Positions 1 through 7,550 of a stretch of DNA of 40,074 nt are shown piece after piece. The stretch's first letter is position 1. Each line of letters starts with the position of its first letter. The stretch lies in contig CATJUX010000060.1 of assembly GCA_949743895.1 (NCBI GenBank), positions 1-40,074 of the forward strand. The letters run 5' to 3'. The position numbers were made by a program, and so were the translations under genes. The stretch comes from JANFXS01 sp022791155 (lineage in GTDB: Bacteria; Bacillota; Clostridia; Lachnospirales; Anaerotignaceae). The notes beneath the pieces are model-generated. The model ran no database searches. It had not been told where the DNA came from and saw nothing but the letters and a program-made list of their open reading frames with translations.

Positions 1-29
1 TCTTTGCTTTATGATTTATCAAAGTAGTT

Positions 30-1436
30 TCATTTTATAATATATTTTTCTTTTTTGGCCGGTCTTGAATCAAGTTCCTTTTTCTTTTCCTCATATCCTG
101 GCCTTCCAAACATAGCATATGTGGCGTTTTTGCCTTCTTCAACACCTGGCTGATCAAAAGCATTTATGTTCAAAAGTTCTCCTGCAAACCCTGTTGCAAC
201 TTCAAACATATAAAGCAGCTGACCAAGTGTAAATTCATTAACTCTTGGAAGCGTTATTGTCATGTTGGCTTTTCCGCCTTTCAAAAGGGCATATTCTGTG
301 GCCATTTGTTCTGTTTTTATAAGACGGTTTTGCGTCACGCCTCCCAAAAATCCCAAGCTTGGTATGTCGCCATAAATGTTAGGAATTGTCATTGTTTCTT
401 TGAATTCATCAACACCAATGAGAACAATTATTTTGTCAAAAGGCCCTTCAGTGTAGAGTTGAACCTGTGAATGCTGATCTGTGACACCAAGGGCTTTCAC
501 AGGTGTTTGTCCGGCAAAAACCTCTTTGCCATTAATGTCATATTTTTTGCCAAGCGACTCAGCCCAAAGCTGGGCATACCAGTCAGCGATATATTTCAGG
601 CTGTCTGCATATGGCATCATGACAGATATATTTTTTCCCTGTTCCATGCCAATGTAATTCAAAACTGCATACATATATGCCGGATTTTTGAATACATCAT
701 CTTCTTTGCAAATTTCGTCCATATATGCGGCGCCTTTCAAAAACTCTTTAATGTCTATGCCGCACATGGCAGCAGGAAGAAGGCCAACCGGTGTCAATTC
801 TGAAAATCTTCCGCCAACACCATTTGGAATATAAAACGTTTTGTAACCTTCTTCCTTTGCCATTTTGATCAAGTTTCCATTCACCTTGTCAGTTGTGCAA
901 ACAATGTGTTTTGAAACCTCTTCTGGAGGAAGTTTTTGAGCAAGCATTTCTTTTATAATCATAAACTGGCTCATCGTTTCTGAAGTGCTTCCACTTTTTG
1001 AAACGCAGTTGAAAAGACACTTTGTTATATCAACAACATCAAAAAGCCCTGCAAGTTTTTCTGGATCAACATTATCTGCAACATAAAGTTTTGGAAAGCC
1101 ATTTCTTTTTTCGCGTGGCAATTCGTTATAATAAGGGTGATTAATGGCCTGCTGAACAGCTATGGGCCCAAGCGCGGAACCACCTATGCCCAAAACAACA
1201 AAAGCGTCAATACTTTCCTTAACTTCATTCACATATTGTATGATTTCATCAACAATTTCATCCTGATTGTAGGGAAGATCCCGCCAATCCATTTTTCCGG
1301 CCGCTCTTTTTTCAATCATGGCTTTTTTTGCAGCGTCAATTTGTCCGCTAAGTTTGAGTATGTCCCCCTCGCTTATGCCATGCTCGCCGACAAAATCTGT
1401 CATCACATTGTTAAAGTCAAGTCTTAATTTGTCCAT
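30..1436 (-). CDS. pgi: Glucose-6-phosphate isomerase
   Basis: Interconverts glucose 6-phosphate and fructose 6-phosphate in the cytoplasm (glycolysis and gluconeogenesis). The protein of about 468 residues shows the family signatures: the GIGGSALGP phosphate-binding loop, SKSGSTSET, and GGRFSELTPVGLLP. The length is slightly above the roughly 450 residues usual for Firmicutes, with a Lys-rich C-terminus. The reading frame is open upstream to a TTG, but a GGGGG Shine-Dalgarno 9 nt before the ATG at 1436 points to that ATG, giving the N-terminus MDKLRLDF. It stands alone on the minus strand, downstream of and co-directional with the deacetylase gene. I see no clear terminator beyond its stop because the window ends there. 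Confidence 0.96.
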   Translation of the reverse strand: MDKLRLDFNNVMTDFVGEHGISEGDILKLSGQIDAAKKAMIEKRAAGKMDWRDLPYNQDEIVDEIIQYVNEVKESIDAFVVLGIGGSALGPIAVQQAINHPYYNELPREKRNGFPKLYVADNVDPEKLAGLFDVVDITKCLFNCVSKSGSTSETMSQFMIIKEMLAQKLPPEEVSKHIVCTTDKVNGNLIKMAKEEGYKTFYIPNGVGGRFSELTPVGLLPAAMCGIDIKEFLKGAAYMDEICKEDDVFKNPAYMYAVLNYIGMEQGKNISVMMPYADSLKYIADWYAQLWAESLGKKYDINGKEVFAGQTPVKALGVTDQHSQVQLYTEGPFDKIIVLIGVDEFKETMTIPNIYGDIPSLGFLGGVTQNRLIKTEQMATEYALLKGGKANMTITLPRVNEFTLGQLLYMFEVATGFAGELLNINAFDQPGVEEGKNATYAMFGRPGYEEKKKELDSRPAKKEKYIIK

Positions 1437-1539
1437 AATTATCAACCCCCATAAAAATATTTAAGGCATTGGATTGCTGTGGAACAATTCATGTTCACAA
1501 AAATCCTGTTTATAGGCCTCTAAATTACAAATCATGTTT

Positions 1540-2430
1540 TTAAGGTAAATCATAAAGACTTTCAAAAACAAATCCATCAGCCTTCATATCCTTTAGTATT
1601 CTGTCCAAGGCTTTTGTGTTTGATGTGCTGACGGCATGAAGAAGTGTGATGCAACCATTGTGGGTGTAATTCATAACCCAGTCATAAGCGGCCTGCTCTC
1701 CCGGCTGATCGTCAACAAGCCAGTCTTTGTAAGCAAAACTCCAGAAAATTGTTTTATATCCCAACTCCTGAGTTTTCTCAAGTGTGCGTATGCTATATTC
1801 ACCTTCAGGTGGTCTGAAAAAAGGAGGCATGTCCTCTCCCGTCACTTCTTTGAAATATTCGGCACAGCCAACTATCTCGTCTTCTATTTCATCATCAGAA
1901 AGTGTGCTCATTTGTGGATGTGTAACAGAATGGTTTCCGACAACATGCCCTTCATCAACCATGCGCCTAACCAGTTCTGGTTCTGATTTTATATAACTTT
2001 TGGTGACAAAAAACGCAGCTTTAACGTCATTGTCCTTCAAAACATCAAGTATTTCGCTTGTGCAGCCATTTTCATATCCTTCATCAAATGTCAGATATAT
2101 AACTTTTCTGCTTACATCGCCTAAATAATAAGCTCCATATTGGCTTATATTAATATCTTGCTGTGCTGATGGTGGTGTTTTTGTGTCATTTCTGTTGAAC
2201 CACCAACTTTTGCTGTCGTTATATCCAACAAGAGAGCTGTTTTCACTTGGCTGAGGCGGCATTTGCTGTGCTTCATCATTTAATTCATTTTCATCACTTT
2301 CGTCATGTTCTTCCTGAGAATCATAGCTTTCATTTGCCTTTGCATGGCTGTTTTCAATGCGAACATCAGCTGACACCGCATTCATGCCTGCGGCCAAAGC
2401 AATTGCTGCCATAAATGAAAGTATTTCCAT
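1540..2430 (-). CDS. Polysaccharide deacetylase, PdaA-like
   Basis: A carbohydrate esterase family 4 (NodB-fold) deacetylase of 296 residues. Residues 1 to about 21 are a short hydrophobic signal segment, followed by an acidic, low-complexity linker to about residue 75. The catalytic domain carries motif 1 as TFDEGYENG, the zinc-binding HSVTHP, FRPPEGEYS, and a C-terminal LLHAVS. The TFD(E/N)GYENG form is typical of PdaA, the N-deacetylase that prepares N-acetylmuramic acid for muramic delta-lactam formation in the spore cortex, so a sporulation role is the best inference. An AAGGAG ribosome site lies 7 nt before the ATG. Another CE4 peptidoglycan deacetylase is possible. Confidence 0.88.
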   Translation of the reverse strand: MEILSFMAAIALAAGMNAVSADVRIENSHAKANESYDSQEEHDESDENELNDEAQQMPPQPSENSSLVGYNDSKSWWFNRNDTKTPPSAQQDINISQYGAYYLGDVSRKVIYLTFDEGYENGCTSEILDVLKDNDVKAAFFVTKSYIKSEPELVRRMVDEGHVVGNHSVTHPQMSTLSDDEIEDEIVGCAEYFKEVTGEDMPPFFRPPEGEYSIRTLEKTQELGYKTIFWSFAYKDWLVDDQPGEQAAYDWVMNYTHNGCITLLHAVSTSNTKALDRILKDMKADGFVFESLYDLP

Positions 2431-2559
2431 GCCAATGCTCCTTTCACTGTTGCTTAAAATTTATTAAAAGTTTGAAGCCTTGCTTTTTTATAATTATACT
2501 ATCATACTATGTCACACTTTTCCACTTTTATTTAAAAACATATTTTTTTAAAATTCTTC

Positions 2560-2588
2560 TTGCAAAGAGACTAATTTTGATATAAAAT
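2560..2588 (+). promoter_or_regulatory. Probable sigma-A promoter of the ferredoxin gene
   Basis: TTGCAA at 2560-2565 and TAAAAT at 2583-2588 are separated by 17 nt. They lie about 40 nt upstream of the ferredoxin start. Confidence 0.5.
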
Positions 2589-2630
2589 AGGCTTTGATAT
2601 TTAATATTTTTTTCAGGAGGTGTATCCCCA

Positions 2631-2801
2631 ATGGCATATCAGATTGATTCAAGCTGCATCGGCTGTGGAGCCTGCGCTGCTGACTGTCCAACAAGCTGCA
2701 TTTCTGAGGACGGCGGTGTTTATAAAATCGACGAAGCAAGCTGCATCGACTGCGGTTCATGCGCAAGCAACTGTCCTGTTGGCTCACCAAAACAGATCTA
2801 A
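2631..2801 (+). CDS. Small 2[4Fe-4S] ferredoxin
   Basis: A 56-residue clostridial-type ferredoxin, a soluble low-potential electron carrier. Two cluster motifs are visible: Cys9-x2-Cys12-x2-Cys15-x3-Cys19-Pro and Cys38-x2-Cys41-x2-Cys44-x3-Cys48-Pro, with one extra cysteine at 23. The two halves are internal repeats, as usual for this family. CAGGAGGTG sits 7-8 nt before the ATG. A perfect 12-bp terminator hairpin follows 30 nt after the stop, so it is probably a monocistronic, highly expressed gene. A longer frame in another phase overlaps it and is not coding. Confidence 0.95.
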   Translation: MAYQIDSSCIGCGACAADCPTSCISEDGGVYKIDEASCIDCGSCASNCPVGSPKQI

Positions 2802-2831
2802 TGCTTTAACGCTTATTTATTACTTATGGAT

Positions 2832-2863
2832 AAATCTTATACCTAAATGGTATAAGATTTTTT
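2832..2863 (+). terminator. Intrinsic terminator after the ferredoxin gene
   Basis: Perfect 12-bp stem (2832-2843 with 2849-2860), 5-nt loop TAAAT, then a T-run. The thioesterase gene starts only about 20 nt later, so that gene depends on read-through or on a start site overlapping the hairpin. Confidence 0.85.
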
Positions 2864-2883
2864 CGTTGTTGAGGAGGATAGCT

Positions 2884-3300
2884 ATGAAAAATTTTCCGCC
2901 ATACTTTCACAAAGTTCAATATTATGAGACAGATAAAATGGGAATTGTTCATCACAGCAACTATTTAAGATGGTTTGAAGAAGCACGAACGGAATATCTT
3001 GAAAGCGCGGGCATGGGCTATGATATAATGGAAAAAAACAGCATAATAATTCCTGTTCTTAAAGCCTCATGCCAATATAAAATCAGTGTTGAGTATGGAA
3101 ACACTGTTGCTGTCATTATGAAAATATCAAATTATAACGGCATAAAATTCAGCATAAAATATGAAGTGTATTCACATGACATGTCAGTCCTCCATGCCTA
3201 TGGCGAAACAGAACACTGCTTCTTAGACAAAAACTTTAAGCCCGTAAATATCAAAAAATATAACAAAGAGGCAGCAGATATATTCGAAAAATCATTATAA
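2884..3300 (+). CDS. Acyl-CoA thioesterase, YbgC/FadM-like hotdog protein
   Basis: A 138-residue single hotdog-domain protein of the 4-hydroxybenzoyl-CoA thioesterase group, which hydrolyses acyl-CoA thioesters; the substrate cannot be read from sequence. The signature near residue 12, YYETDKMGIVHHSNYLRWF, contains the catalytic Asp and the conserved HxNYLRWFEEART helix. GAGGAGG lies 4 nt before the ATG. The start is chosen there because the upstream extension of the frame runs through the ferredoxin gene in another phase. It ends convergently, with a 6-nt overlap, with the DUF58 gene on the other strand. Confidence 0.92.
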   Translation: MKNFPPYFHKVQYYETDKMGIVHHSNYLRWFEEARTEYLESAGMGYDIMEKNSIIIPVLKASCQYKISVEYGNTVAVIMKISNYNGIKFSIKYEVYSHDMSVLHAYGETEHCFLDKNFKPVNIKKYNKEAADIFEKSL

Positions 3301-4152
3301 AATACGGCGAATTGCCTCTTGCGGCAACATTTTTGTGTCTATTGAAACGAAATTTGCTCCTTTTTTTCTGCAGTATTCGCCTATTGATGTTTGCAGCTCT
3401 GTCAATGCTTTTTTATAGCTTTCCAAAACTTCGTCATTAACCGTTATATCTTTATAGCTCTCTGTTTCGCAGTCTGTCAATCTGAGATTTCCTTTCAATG
3501 ATGGATTTGTCTCTTCCACAGAAAGCACCTGCACAATACATATTTGCTGTTTTTTATACAGAAGGTTATCAACCGCGTTTCCAATAGCTTCATCTGTCAA
3601 AAAGTCCGATATGACAAAACTCATTCCTTTGACACAGTTTGCAGCTGCAACAGCAGAACTCAAGAATGTTTTGCCCCCAAATTTCAAGCTGTCTAAAAAA
3701 GAAACAATCTGAGGAAAGCTGTTTTTTGACGAACTGTTTAGTCTGCACTCTTTAAGCCCTTCACCGAAGCTATACACATTAACTCTATCGCTGTTTTTCA
3801 GCGCTATGTATGCAATTGAAGCCGCAATGAGTTTGGCGCAAAATCCCTTTTCGTCATAAAATGCCATGGACTCGCTTGTGTCTATAAATATGTTTATTTC
3901 GGCCTGTTTTTCTTCTGTTGAAACCTTTGTCACCAATTTTCCACTTCGAGCAAAACTGTTCCAATCAATGCGCCTCACATCATCTCCCAAAACATATGGC
4001 CTGAAATCTGAAAATTCAACACTCGTTCCTTTGGCATTGCTTTTGCGCTGACCAATCATAGCAGCGACATTCATTTTTCCAACAACGTTCAGCGTCATTC
4101 GTTCCAAAAATGTCATATATTCTTTTGTAAGCCCCTGAGAAAGTTCTTTCAT
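3295..4152 (-). CDS. DUF58 / VWA-like protein
   Basis: A 285-residue member of the DUF58 family, usually encoded next to a MoxR ATPase. The hallmark FSDFRPYVLGDDVRRIDW lies near residue 50. A degenerate von Willebrand A fold follows, with a MIDAS-like DTSESM around residue 90. It has no transmembrane segment or signal peptide, so it is probably cytoplasmic or peripheral. The ATG at 4152 overlaps the stop of the upstream moxR gene (TGATG), indicating translational coupling. A TTG one codon upstream is open but less likely. MoxR/DUF58 pairs are thought to act as AAA chaperone and metal-binding adaptor modules; the client here is unknown. Confidence 0.9.
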   Translation of the reverse strand: MKELSQGLTKEYMTFLERMTLNVVGKMNVAAMIGQRKSNAKGTSVEFSDFRPYVLGDDVRRIDWNSFARSGKLVTKVSTEEKQAEINIFIDTSESMAFYDEKGFCAKLIAASIAYIALKNSDRVNVYSFGEGLKECRLNSSSKNSFPQIVSFLDSLKFGGKTFLSSAVAAANCVKGMSFVISDFLTDEAIGNAVDNLLYKKQQICIVQVLSVEETNPSLKGNLRLTDCETESYKDITVNDEVLESYKKALTELQTSIGEYCRKKGANFVSIDTKMLPQEAIRRIL

Positions 4153-5129
4153 CAAAATTCCTCTTTCAATAGTTTTTTAATCAGGCTGTCTGGTGTGACT
4201 CCATCACTTATAGCTTCAAAATTAAGAAACAACCTATGCCTAAGGCAATTGAGAGCCACTTCCTTAACATCGTCAAATGCAACATTGTATCTTCCCTTTG
4301 TCAGTGCCACAATTTTTGCCGAGCTGATTATTGCCTGAGCGCCTCTTGGACTTGATCCAAAACGTACATATTTTTTTATATAGTCCGGCGAACTTTCATA
4401 TTCAGGATGAGTGTTGACAACAATGTCCATTATATATTCCCCAACAGCCTTTGCAACCGGAACATCTTTCGCAACTTCAGACATTCTCATTATTTTTTCA
4501 TGATCAAAAACTTTTCCAATTTCAGCACTGTTTGTGCCTGTTGTAAGCATCACAATGTCGAAAAGCTGTTCCTTTGTTGGGAAATCAACATCAATTTTGA
4601 ACATAAACCTATCCATCTGAGCTTCGGGCAAAGGATATGTCCCCTCCTGCTCAATTGGATTTTGAGTTGCCAAAACAAAAAAAGGAGCAGGCAATTCATA
4701 TGTTTGACTTCCACTTGTGACAGTTTTTTCCTGCATGGCTTCCAGAAGAGCACTCTGAGTTTTTGGTGTTGCCCTGTTTATTTCATCAGCCAAAAGAAGG
4801 TTCGTGAAGACAGGGCCTTTCTTAAACTCAAAGCTGTTTTGTCCCTCATGCTGAACAACAATGTTTGTGCCTGTGACGTCGCTTGGCATAAGATCTGGCG
4901 TGAACTGAATTCTTGAAAACTCAAGATCCAAAACACGCCCTATTGTTTTGACAAGCTGAGTTTTTCCCAACCCCGGTTGTCCTTCCAAAAGCACGTTTCC
5001 TTTGGCTATCATAGCTGTTAGCACACTTTTTATAACATCTTTTTGTCCAATTATGGCTTTTGATATTTCTTTTTCAATCAATTCAAAATCTGAAGCAAAT
5101 TTCTCAATTTCATTTTTGTTGTTTTCCAT
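4152..5129 (-). CDS. MoxR-family AAA+ ATPase
   Basis: A 325-residue ATPase. It shows Walker A GQPGLGKTQ near residue 54, Walker B LLADEINR, sensor 1 ATQNPIEQEGTYPLPEAQ, and the arginine-containing QMDRF and RFGSSPRGAQA segments of the MoxR subfamily. MoxR proteins act as chaperone-like ATPases, often inserting metals or maturing complexes together with the VWA/DUF58 partner encoded next door. GGTG lies just before the ATG, and a consensus promoter sits about 35-60 nt upstream. The operon contains only these two genes; the membrane and transglutaminase-like genes that often follow in other genomes are absent. Confidence 0.95.
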   Translation of the reverse strand: MENNKNEIEKFASDFELIEKEISKAIIGQKDVIKSVLTAMIAKGNVLLEGQPGLGKTQLVKTIGRVLDLEFSRIQFTPDLMPSDVTGTNIVVQHEGQNSFEFKKGPVFTNLLLADEINRATPKTQSALLEAMQEKTVTSGSQTYELPAPFFVLATQNPIEQEGTYPLPEAQMDRFMFKIDVDFPTKEQLFDIVMLTTGTNSAEIGKVFDHEKIMRMSEVAKDVPVAKAVGEYIMDIVVNTHPEYESSPDYIKKYVRFGSSPRGAQAIISSAKIVALTKGRYNVAFDDVKEVALNCLRHRLFLNFEAISDGVTPDSLIKKLLKEEF

Positions 5130-5160
5130 ATCACACCGCCTTTGATCGACTTTTTATTTT

Positions 5161-5189
5161 ATTATAGAAACAACAAAAGTTTACGTCAA
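5161..5189 (-). promoter_or_regulatory. Sigma-A promoter of the moxR-DUF58 operon
   Basis: On the minus strand, TTGACG (5184-5189) and TATAAT (5161-5166) are separated by exactly 17 nt, upstream of the moxR start at 5129. Confidence 0.8.
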
Positions 5190-5452
5190 TTAAACAATTC
5201 TTAAGATTCAACAAGACCACCAATCCACAGAATCCTTATTTTATAATGACTTACACACTTTAATATAAAGAAATTTCAGCAGCTTGTCATCAATATAAAT
5301 ATAATGAAAAAGAAACACATGCATAAATACAATTGGATATATTAATGCCATGCTTATAGTTATAAACTTTATTTTTATTAAATCAATATAATTTTTATTT
5401 TTCTAAAATCAATCTTTAGATCATCATATATTCTTGCATTTTTTATACATAA
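5190..5452. other. AT-rich intergenic stretch, nothing recognised
   Basis: A very AT-rich gap between the moxR promoter and the terminator of the accessory island. I see no frame with a ribosome site and no strong hairpin. It marks the left edge of the region whose gene content changes to phage-like. Confidence 0.5.
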
Positions 5453-5454
5453 CT

Positions 5455-5487
5455 AAAAAAAGAGGCAATACTGTGAAAAATATTGCC
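5455..5487 (-). terminator. Probable intrinsic terminator (minus strand)
   Basis: GGCAATA (5464-5470) pairs with TATTGCC (5481-5487). On the minus strand the hairpin is followed by a 7-nt U-tract (5455-5461). It lies about 110 nt past the DUF3795-like gene and probably ends its transcript. Confidence 0.65.
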
Positions 5488-5599
5488 CTGGCTTTAGGAT
5501 ATTTTGTCTCAAACTTGTTTGAAGTTTACAAAACATAATTACCTTTGAAATTATTTCGCGGTCTGCTTGCGATTCGGTGCTTCCTTGGTAAACCGGAAG

Positions 5600-6034
5600 T
5601 TACCTCTTCTTATATATGACAATCTGTGGATCTATCCCATTACATCCATATTCACACACAAGCAGATAATGGTCATCTGCCACAATGCCATAACATCGAT
5701 CACTGCCGGGAATCTCAATTTGATTTCCCAAATAAACACGATCATCTTCAAGCAATTTGACAGATTGCCCATTCATCAATGTATATTCCAAATTAACGTA
5801 AAACCCATTCAATAAATTAAGGTCGTTTACATGTAGAAATTGAATTCCAAGTGCGTTAAATTCTGCAATCAACGTTTCTTTCATATTATTAAATTCTTCC
5901 AAGCCGCCGCGTTTGACGCATTCCGCCGCTATACATGTTCCCCCAAAGGGGTGTCCATCTGTTTTCACACAACCGCCGCAATCGTTTCTCACATCACACT
6001 CACCACAGCATCCAACTCCACAAATTGATAGCAT
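5600..6034 (-). CDS. DUF3795-like cysteine-rich protein
   Basis: A 144-residue protein whose first 40 residues are Cys-rich (CGVGCCGECDVRNDCGGC, then CIAAEC), resembling the metal-binding N-terminus of DUF3795 proteins. The remaining 100 residues show no motif I recognise and are predicted soluble, with no signal peptide. The frame is open to a TTG at 6049, but GGGAGG lies 7 nt before the ATG at 6034, so that start is preferred. It follows the phage-like annealing gene on the same strand after about 100 nt and could be cargo of that island or an unrelated neighbour. Function unknown. Confidence 0.7.
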   Translation of the reverse strand: MLSICGVGCCGECDVRNDCGGCVKTDGHPFGGTCIAAECVKRGGLEEFNNMKETLIAEFNALGIQFLHVNDLNLLNGFYVNLEYTLMNGQSVKLLEDDRVYLGNQIEIPGSDRCYGIVADDHYLLVCEYGCNGIDPQIVIYKKR

Positions 6035-6131
6035 AAAATTCCCTCCCAAAATTCATATTTGTTGATATATCCTTTTGCATTGGTTTTGCATTGAAACTCA
6101 AAATAAACCTTTGTCGCTGCTGCTCATTCAA

Positions 6132-6875
6132 TCACTCCACACTTACAAGCGCCTTAAAGCTGTTAAATACTTTTGCATATTCATAAGAATTAATATCATA
6201 AATCTGTTTTCTGAAGCGCTTAAACACCATGGCATTTATTTGTTCCATGCTGTAGCCCGCCTTTTCACCAACTTCATATAGCAGCCTTGCCATATTTGCC
6301 GTCACTTCGCCTTTGAAGAAGACTGTCCAGTTCGGGGGCTGTTCACTCCCATGCTTGTCCGGCTGTTTTTTTGGCTGTTCCTTTGGCGTTGTCTCATCTG
6401 GCTGCTTCGAGATCTGACCATTCAGCTGTTCACCTGATTCTTTGTCATACTTGCTCCTGTCTTCCTGCCAATACACATCAGCTGCAAACCCCAGTGCCTT
6501 ACAAGCAACTGATATGGCATCTGTAAGCGCCATTTTGAAACATTCATCACTGGTGTGAATGCCATTTCTCTCATTGGCCACAAATGAGTTGCCGCCTGTT
6601 CCCGGCACAGCTTCGCTCCACTGGCCACAAAATTTATAAAACAGGTCAATATCCACAAACGCGGCTATTTCGCCATTGGGAGACAGCTCAAGCCGTTTCT
6701 CTCTGATTATGTATTTCCAGCCTATGCCGCACGGCCCAAACTGCTCTGTAAGAACCTTTATGCGCCACATGGGGTTTATGTCTGTTTTGCCTTTCAGTCG
6801 CCCAGCTTGTATGGGCTTCAATGCTTCTTTCGGCGGTGTTCTTACAACATTGTATAAAGATAGATTTTCACTCAT
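6132..6875 (-). CDS. Phage-type Rad52/RecT-like single-strand annealing protein (putative)
   Basis: A 247-residue protein. Residues 1 to about 145 resemble phage recombination proteins of the Rad52-like group: a conserved N-terminal block NPMWRIKVLTEQFGPCGIGW, then DECFKMALTDAISVACKALG, comparable to the Rad52 helix that follows the DNA-binding strands, and ADVYW. A Lys/Gln/Pro-rich linker (about 150-182) leads to a 65-residue C-terminal domain of unknown role. Such proteins anneal single strands in phage recombination, usually with an exonuclease; none is encoded here. AGGAGG lies 6 nt before the ATG. The family assignment is inference from motif layout; the phage origin is better supported by the neighbouring regulator genes. 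Confidence 0.62.
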   Translation of the reverse strand: MSENLSLYNVVRTPPKEALKPIQAGRLKGKTDINPMWRIKVLTEQFGPCGIGWKYIIREKRLELSPNGEIAAFVDIDLFYKFCGQWSEAVPGTGGNSFVANERNGIHTSDECFKMALTDAISVACKALGFAADVYWQEDRSKYDKESGEQLNGQISKQPDETTPKEQPKKQPDKHGSEQPPNWTVFFKGEVTANMARLLYEVGEKAGYSMEQINAMVFKRFRKQIYDINSYEYAKVFNSFKALVSVE

Positions 6876-6889
6876 ATAAAACCCTCCTA

Positions 6890-7166
6890 TTACACATCAA
6901 AGACTGCTAACTTTTCTTCAGCAGTGATGCACTCCACAAGCTCATTTGACAGGCCAATGTTTGGAACATGCATCATTTCACAGTTGTTCAGCTTTATGCC
7001 GATATAGTCGTAAACCATTTTAGCGACATGCCATAACCAAATATGCCTGAATTGGGAGTTTGTATACTGTTCCTGTTTGAAGCCAACTCCACTGAATTTT
7101 CACGCTCACAGCTTGTGATGTTATCCCTAAAAGCTGTGCATCACCAAAATGGAGAACTTTCTTGAT
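6890..7166 (-). pseudogene. Frameshifted helix-turn-helix gene remnant
   Basis: Two minus-strand frames offset by one base join into one plausible protein. The first (7166 down to about 7095) reads FGDAQLLGITSQAVSVKI, a good helix-turn-helix. The second (from about 7099 to the stop at 6890-6892) continues with GFKQEQYTNSQFRHIWLW and ends CITAEEKLAVFDV. The first frame has no start codon with a ribosome site and the second has only an internal ATG at 7018, which alone would give 42 residues. The stop lies 14 nt before the annealing-protein start, as in a phage early operon. I read it as a damaged regulator; a short live gene from 7018 is the alternative. Confidence 0.45.
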
Positions 7167-7186
7167 TTACATTTCGTAACCACTTT

Positions 7187-7402
7187 TCAAACAAATCGAT
7201 TCATCAAACTATCGTTCCCAACATCAAAAAGATATTCGAATGATTTTCCAAAATATTTGCAGAAAGCCTGGCACTCGCTTGGCCAGAACTCCCCACTCCG
7301 CATTTTCTGACTATATGTATAACAGCTTACCCCAATTATATTCCCCATGTCTTCATCTGTGAGATGGCAAAATGTCTTTTGTTCCAATAAATTTGCATAC
7401 AT
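7187..7402 (-). CDS. Cro-like helix-turn-helix protein
   Basis: A small DNA-binding protein of 71 residues. The segment LTDEDMGNIIGVSCYTYSQK fits a helix-turn-helix, followed by CQAFCKYFGKSFEYLFD, the usual tail of Cro/XRE domains. The frame extends to an ATG at 7432, but GAGGAG lies 7-8 nt before the ATG at 7402, so the shorter form is chosen; the longer frame would run into the operator. It is transcribed divergently from the CI-like repressor gene, from a promoter with operator repeats in and around it. This is the layout of a phage lysis/lysogeny switch and suggests it drives the early functions to its left. Confidence 0.75.
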   Translation of the reverse strand: MYANLLEQKTFCHLTDEDMGNIIGVSCYTYSQKMRSGEFWPSECQAFCKYFGKSFEYLFDVGNDSLMNRFV

Positions 7403-7430
7403 GTTTTCACTCCTCTTCTCATTTTTTAGC

Positions 7431-7516
7431 ATTACGCCAACTTTTCATTCGATTATAACGCCATTATGCCAACTTACCAACAGCATTTTGGAAAATTATT
7501 GACAATACGCCAACTC
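7431..7516. promoter_or_regulatory. Three-copy operator between divergent phage-type regulators
   Basis: Three direct repeats of (A/T)-A-YGCCAACT type occur: ATTACGCCAACTT at 7431-7443, ATTATGCCAACTT at 7463-7475, and AATACGCCAACTC at 7504-7516. A degenerate fourth, ATAACGCCATTA, lies at 7455-7466. Copy 2 lies in the spacer of the leftward promoter and touches its -35, copy 3 lies in the spacer of the rightward promoter, and copy 1 covers the expected leftward start site. Binding by the CI-like and Cro-like proteins is inferred from position. Confidence 0.7.
7452..7480 (-). promoter_or_regulatory. Leftward promoter of the Cro-like gene
   Basis: On the minus strand, TTGGTA (7475-7480) and TATAAT (7452-7457) are spaced by 17 nt. 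Operator copy 2 lies in the spacer and overlaps the -35 by one base. Confidence 0.7.
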
Positions 7517-7527
7517 AATGTTAATAT
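7499..7527 (+). promoter_or_regulatory. Rightward promoter of the CI-like repressor gene
   Basis: TTGACA (7499-7504) and TAATAT (7522-7527) with a 17-nt spacer that contains operator copy 3. Repressor autoregulation is the natural reading. Confidence 0.8.
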
Positions 7528-7550
7528 AAGTTTTGAAAAGAGGTGACTTA

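Noticed and set aside
2620..2883. N-terminal extension of the thioesterase frame
   Set aside because: It runs through the ferredoxin gene in another phase; the ribosome site at 2871-2878 fixes the start at 2884.
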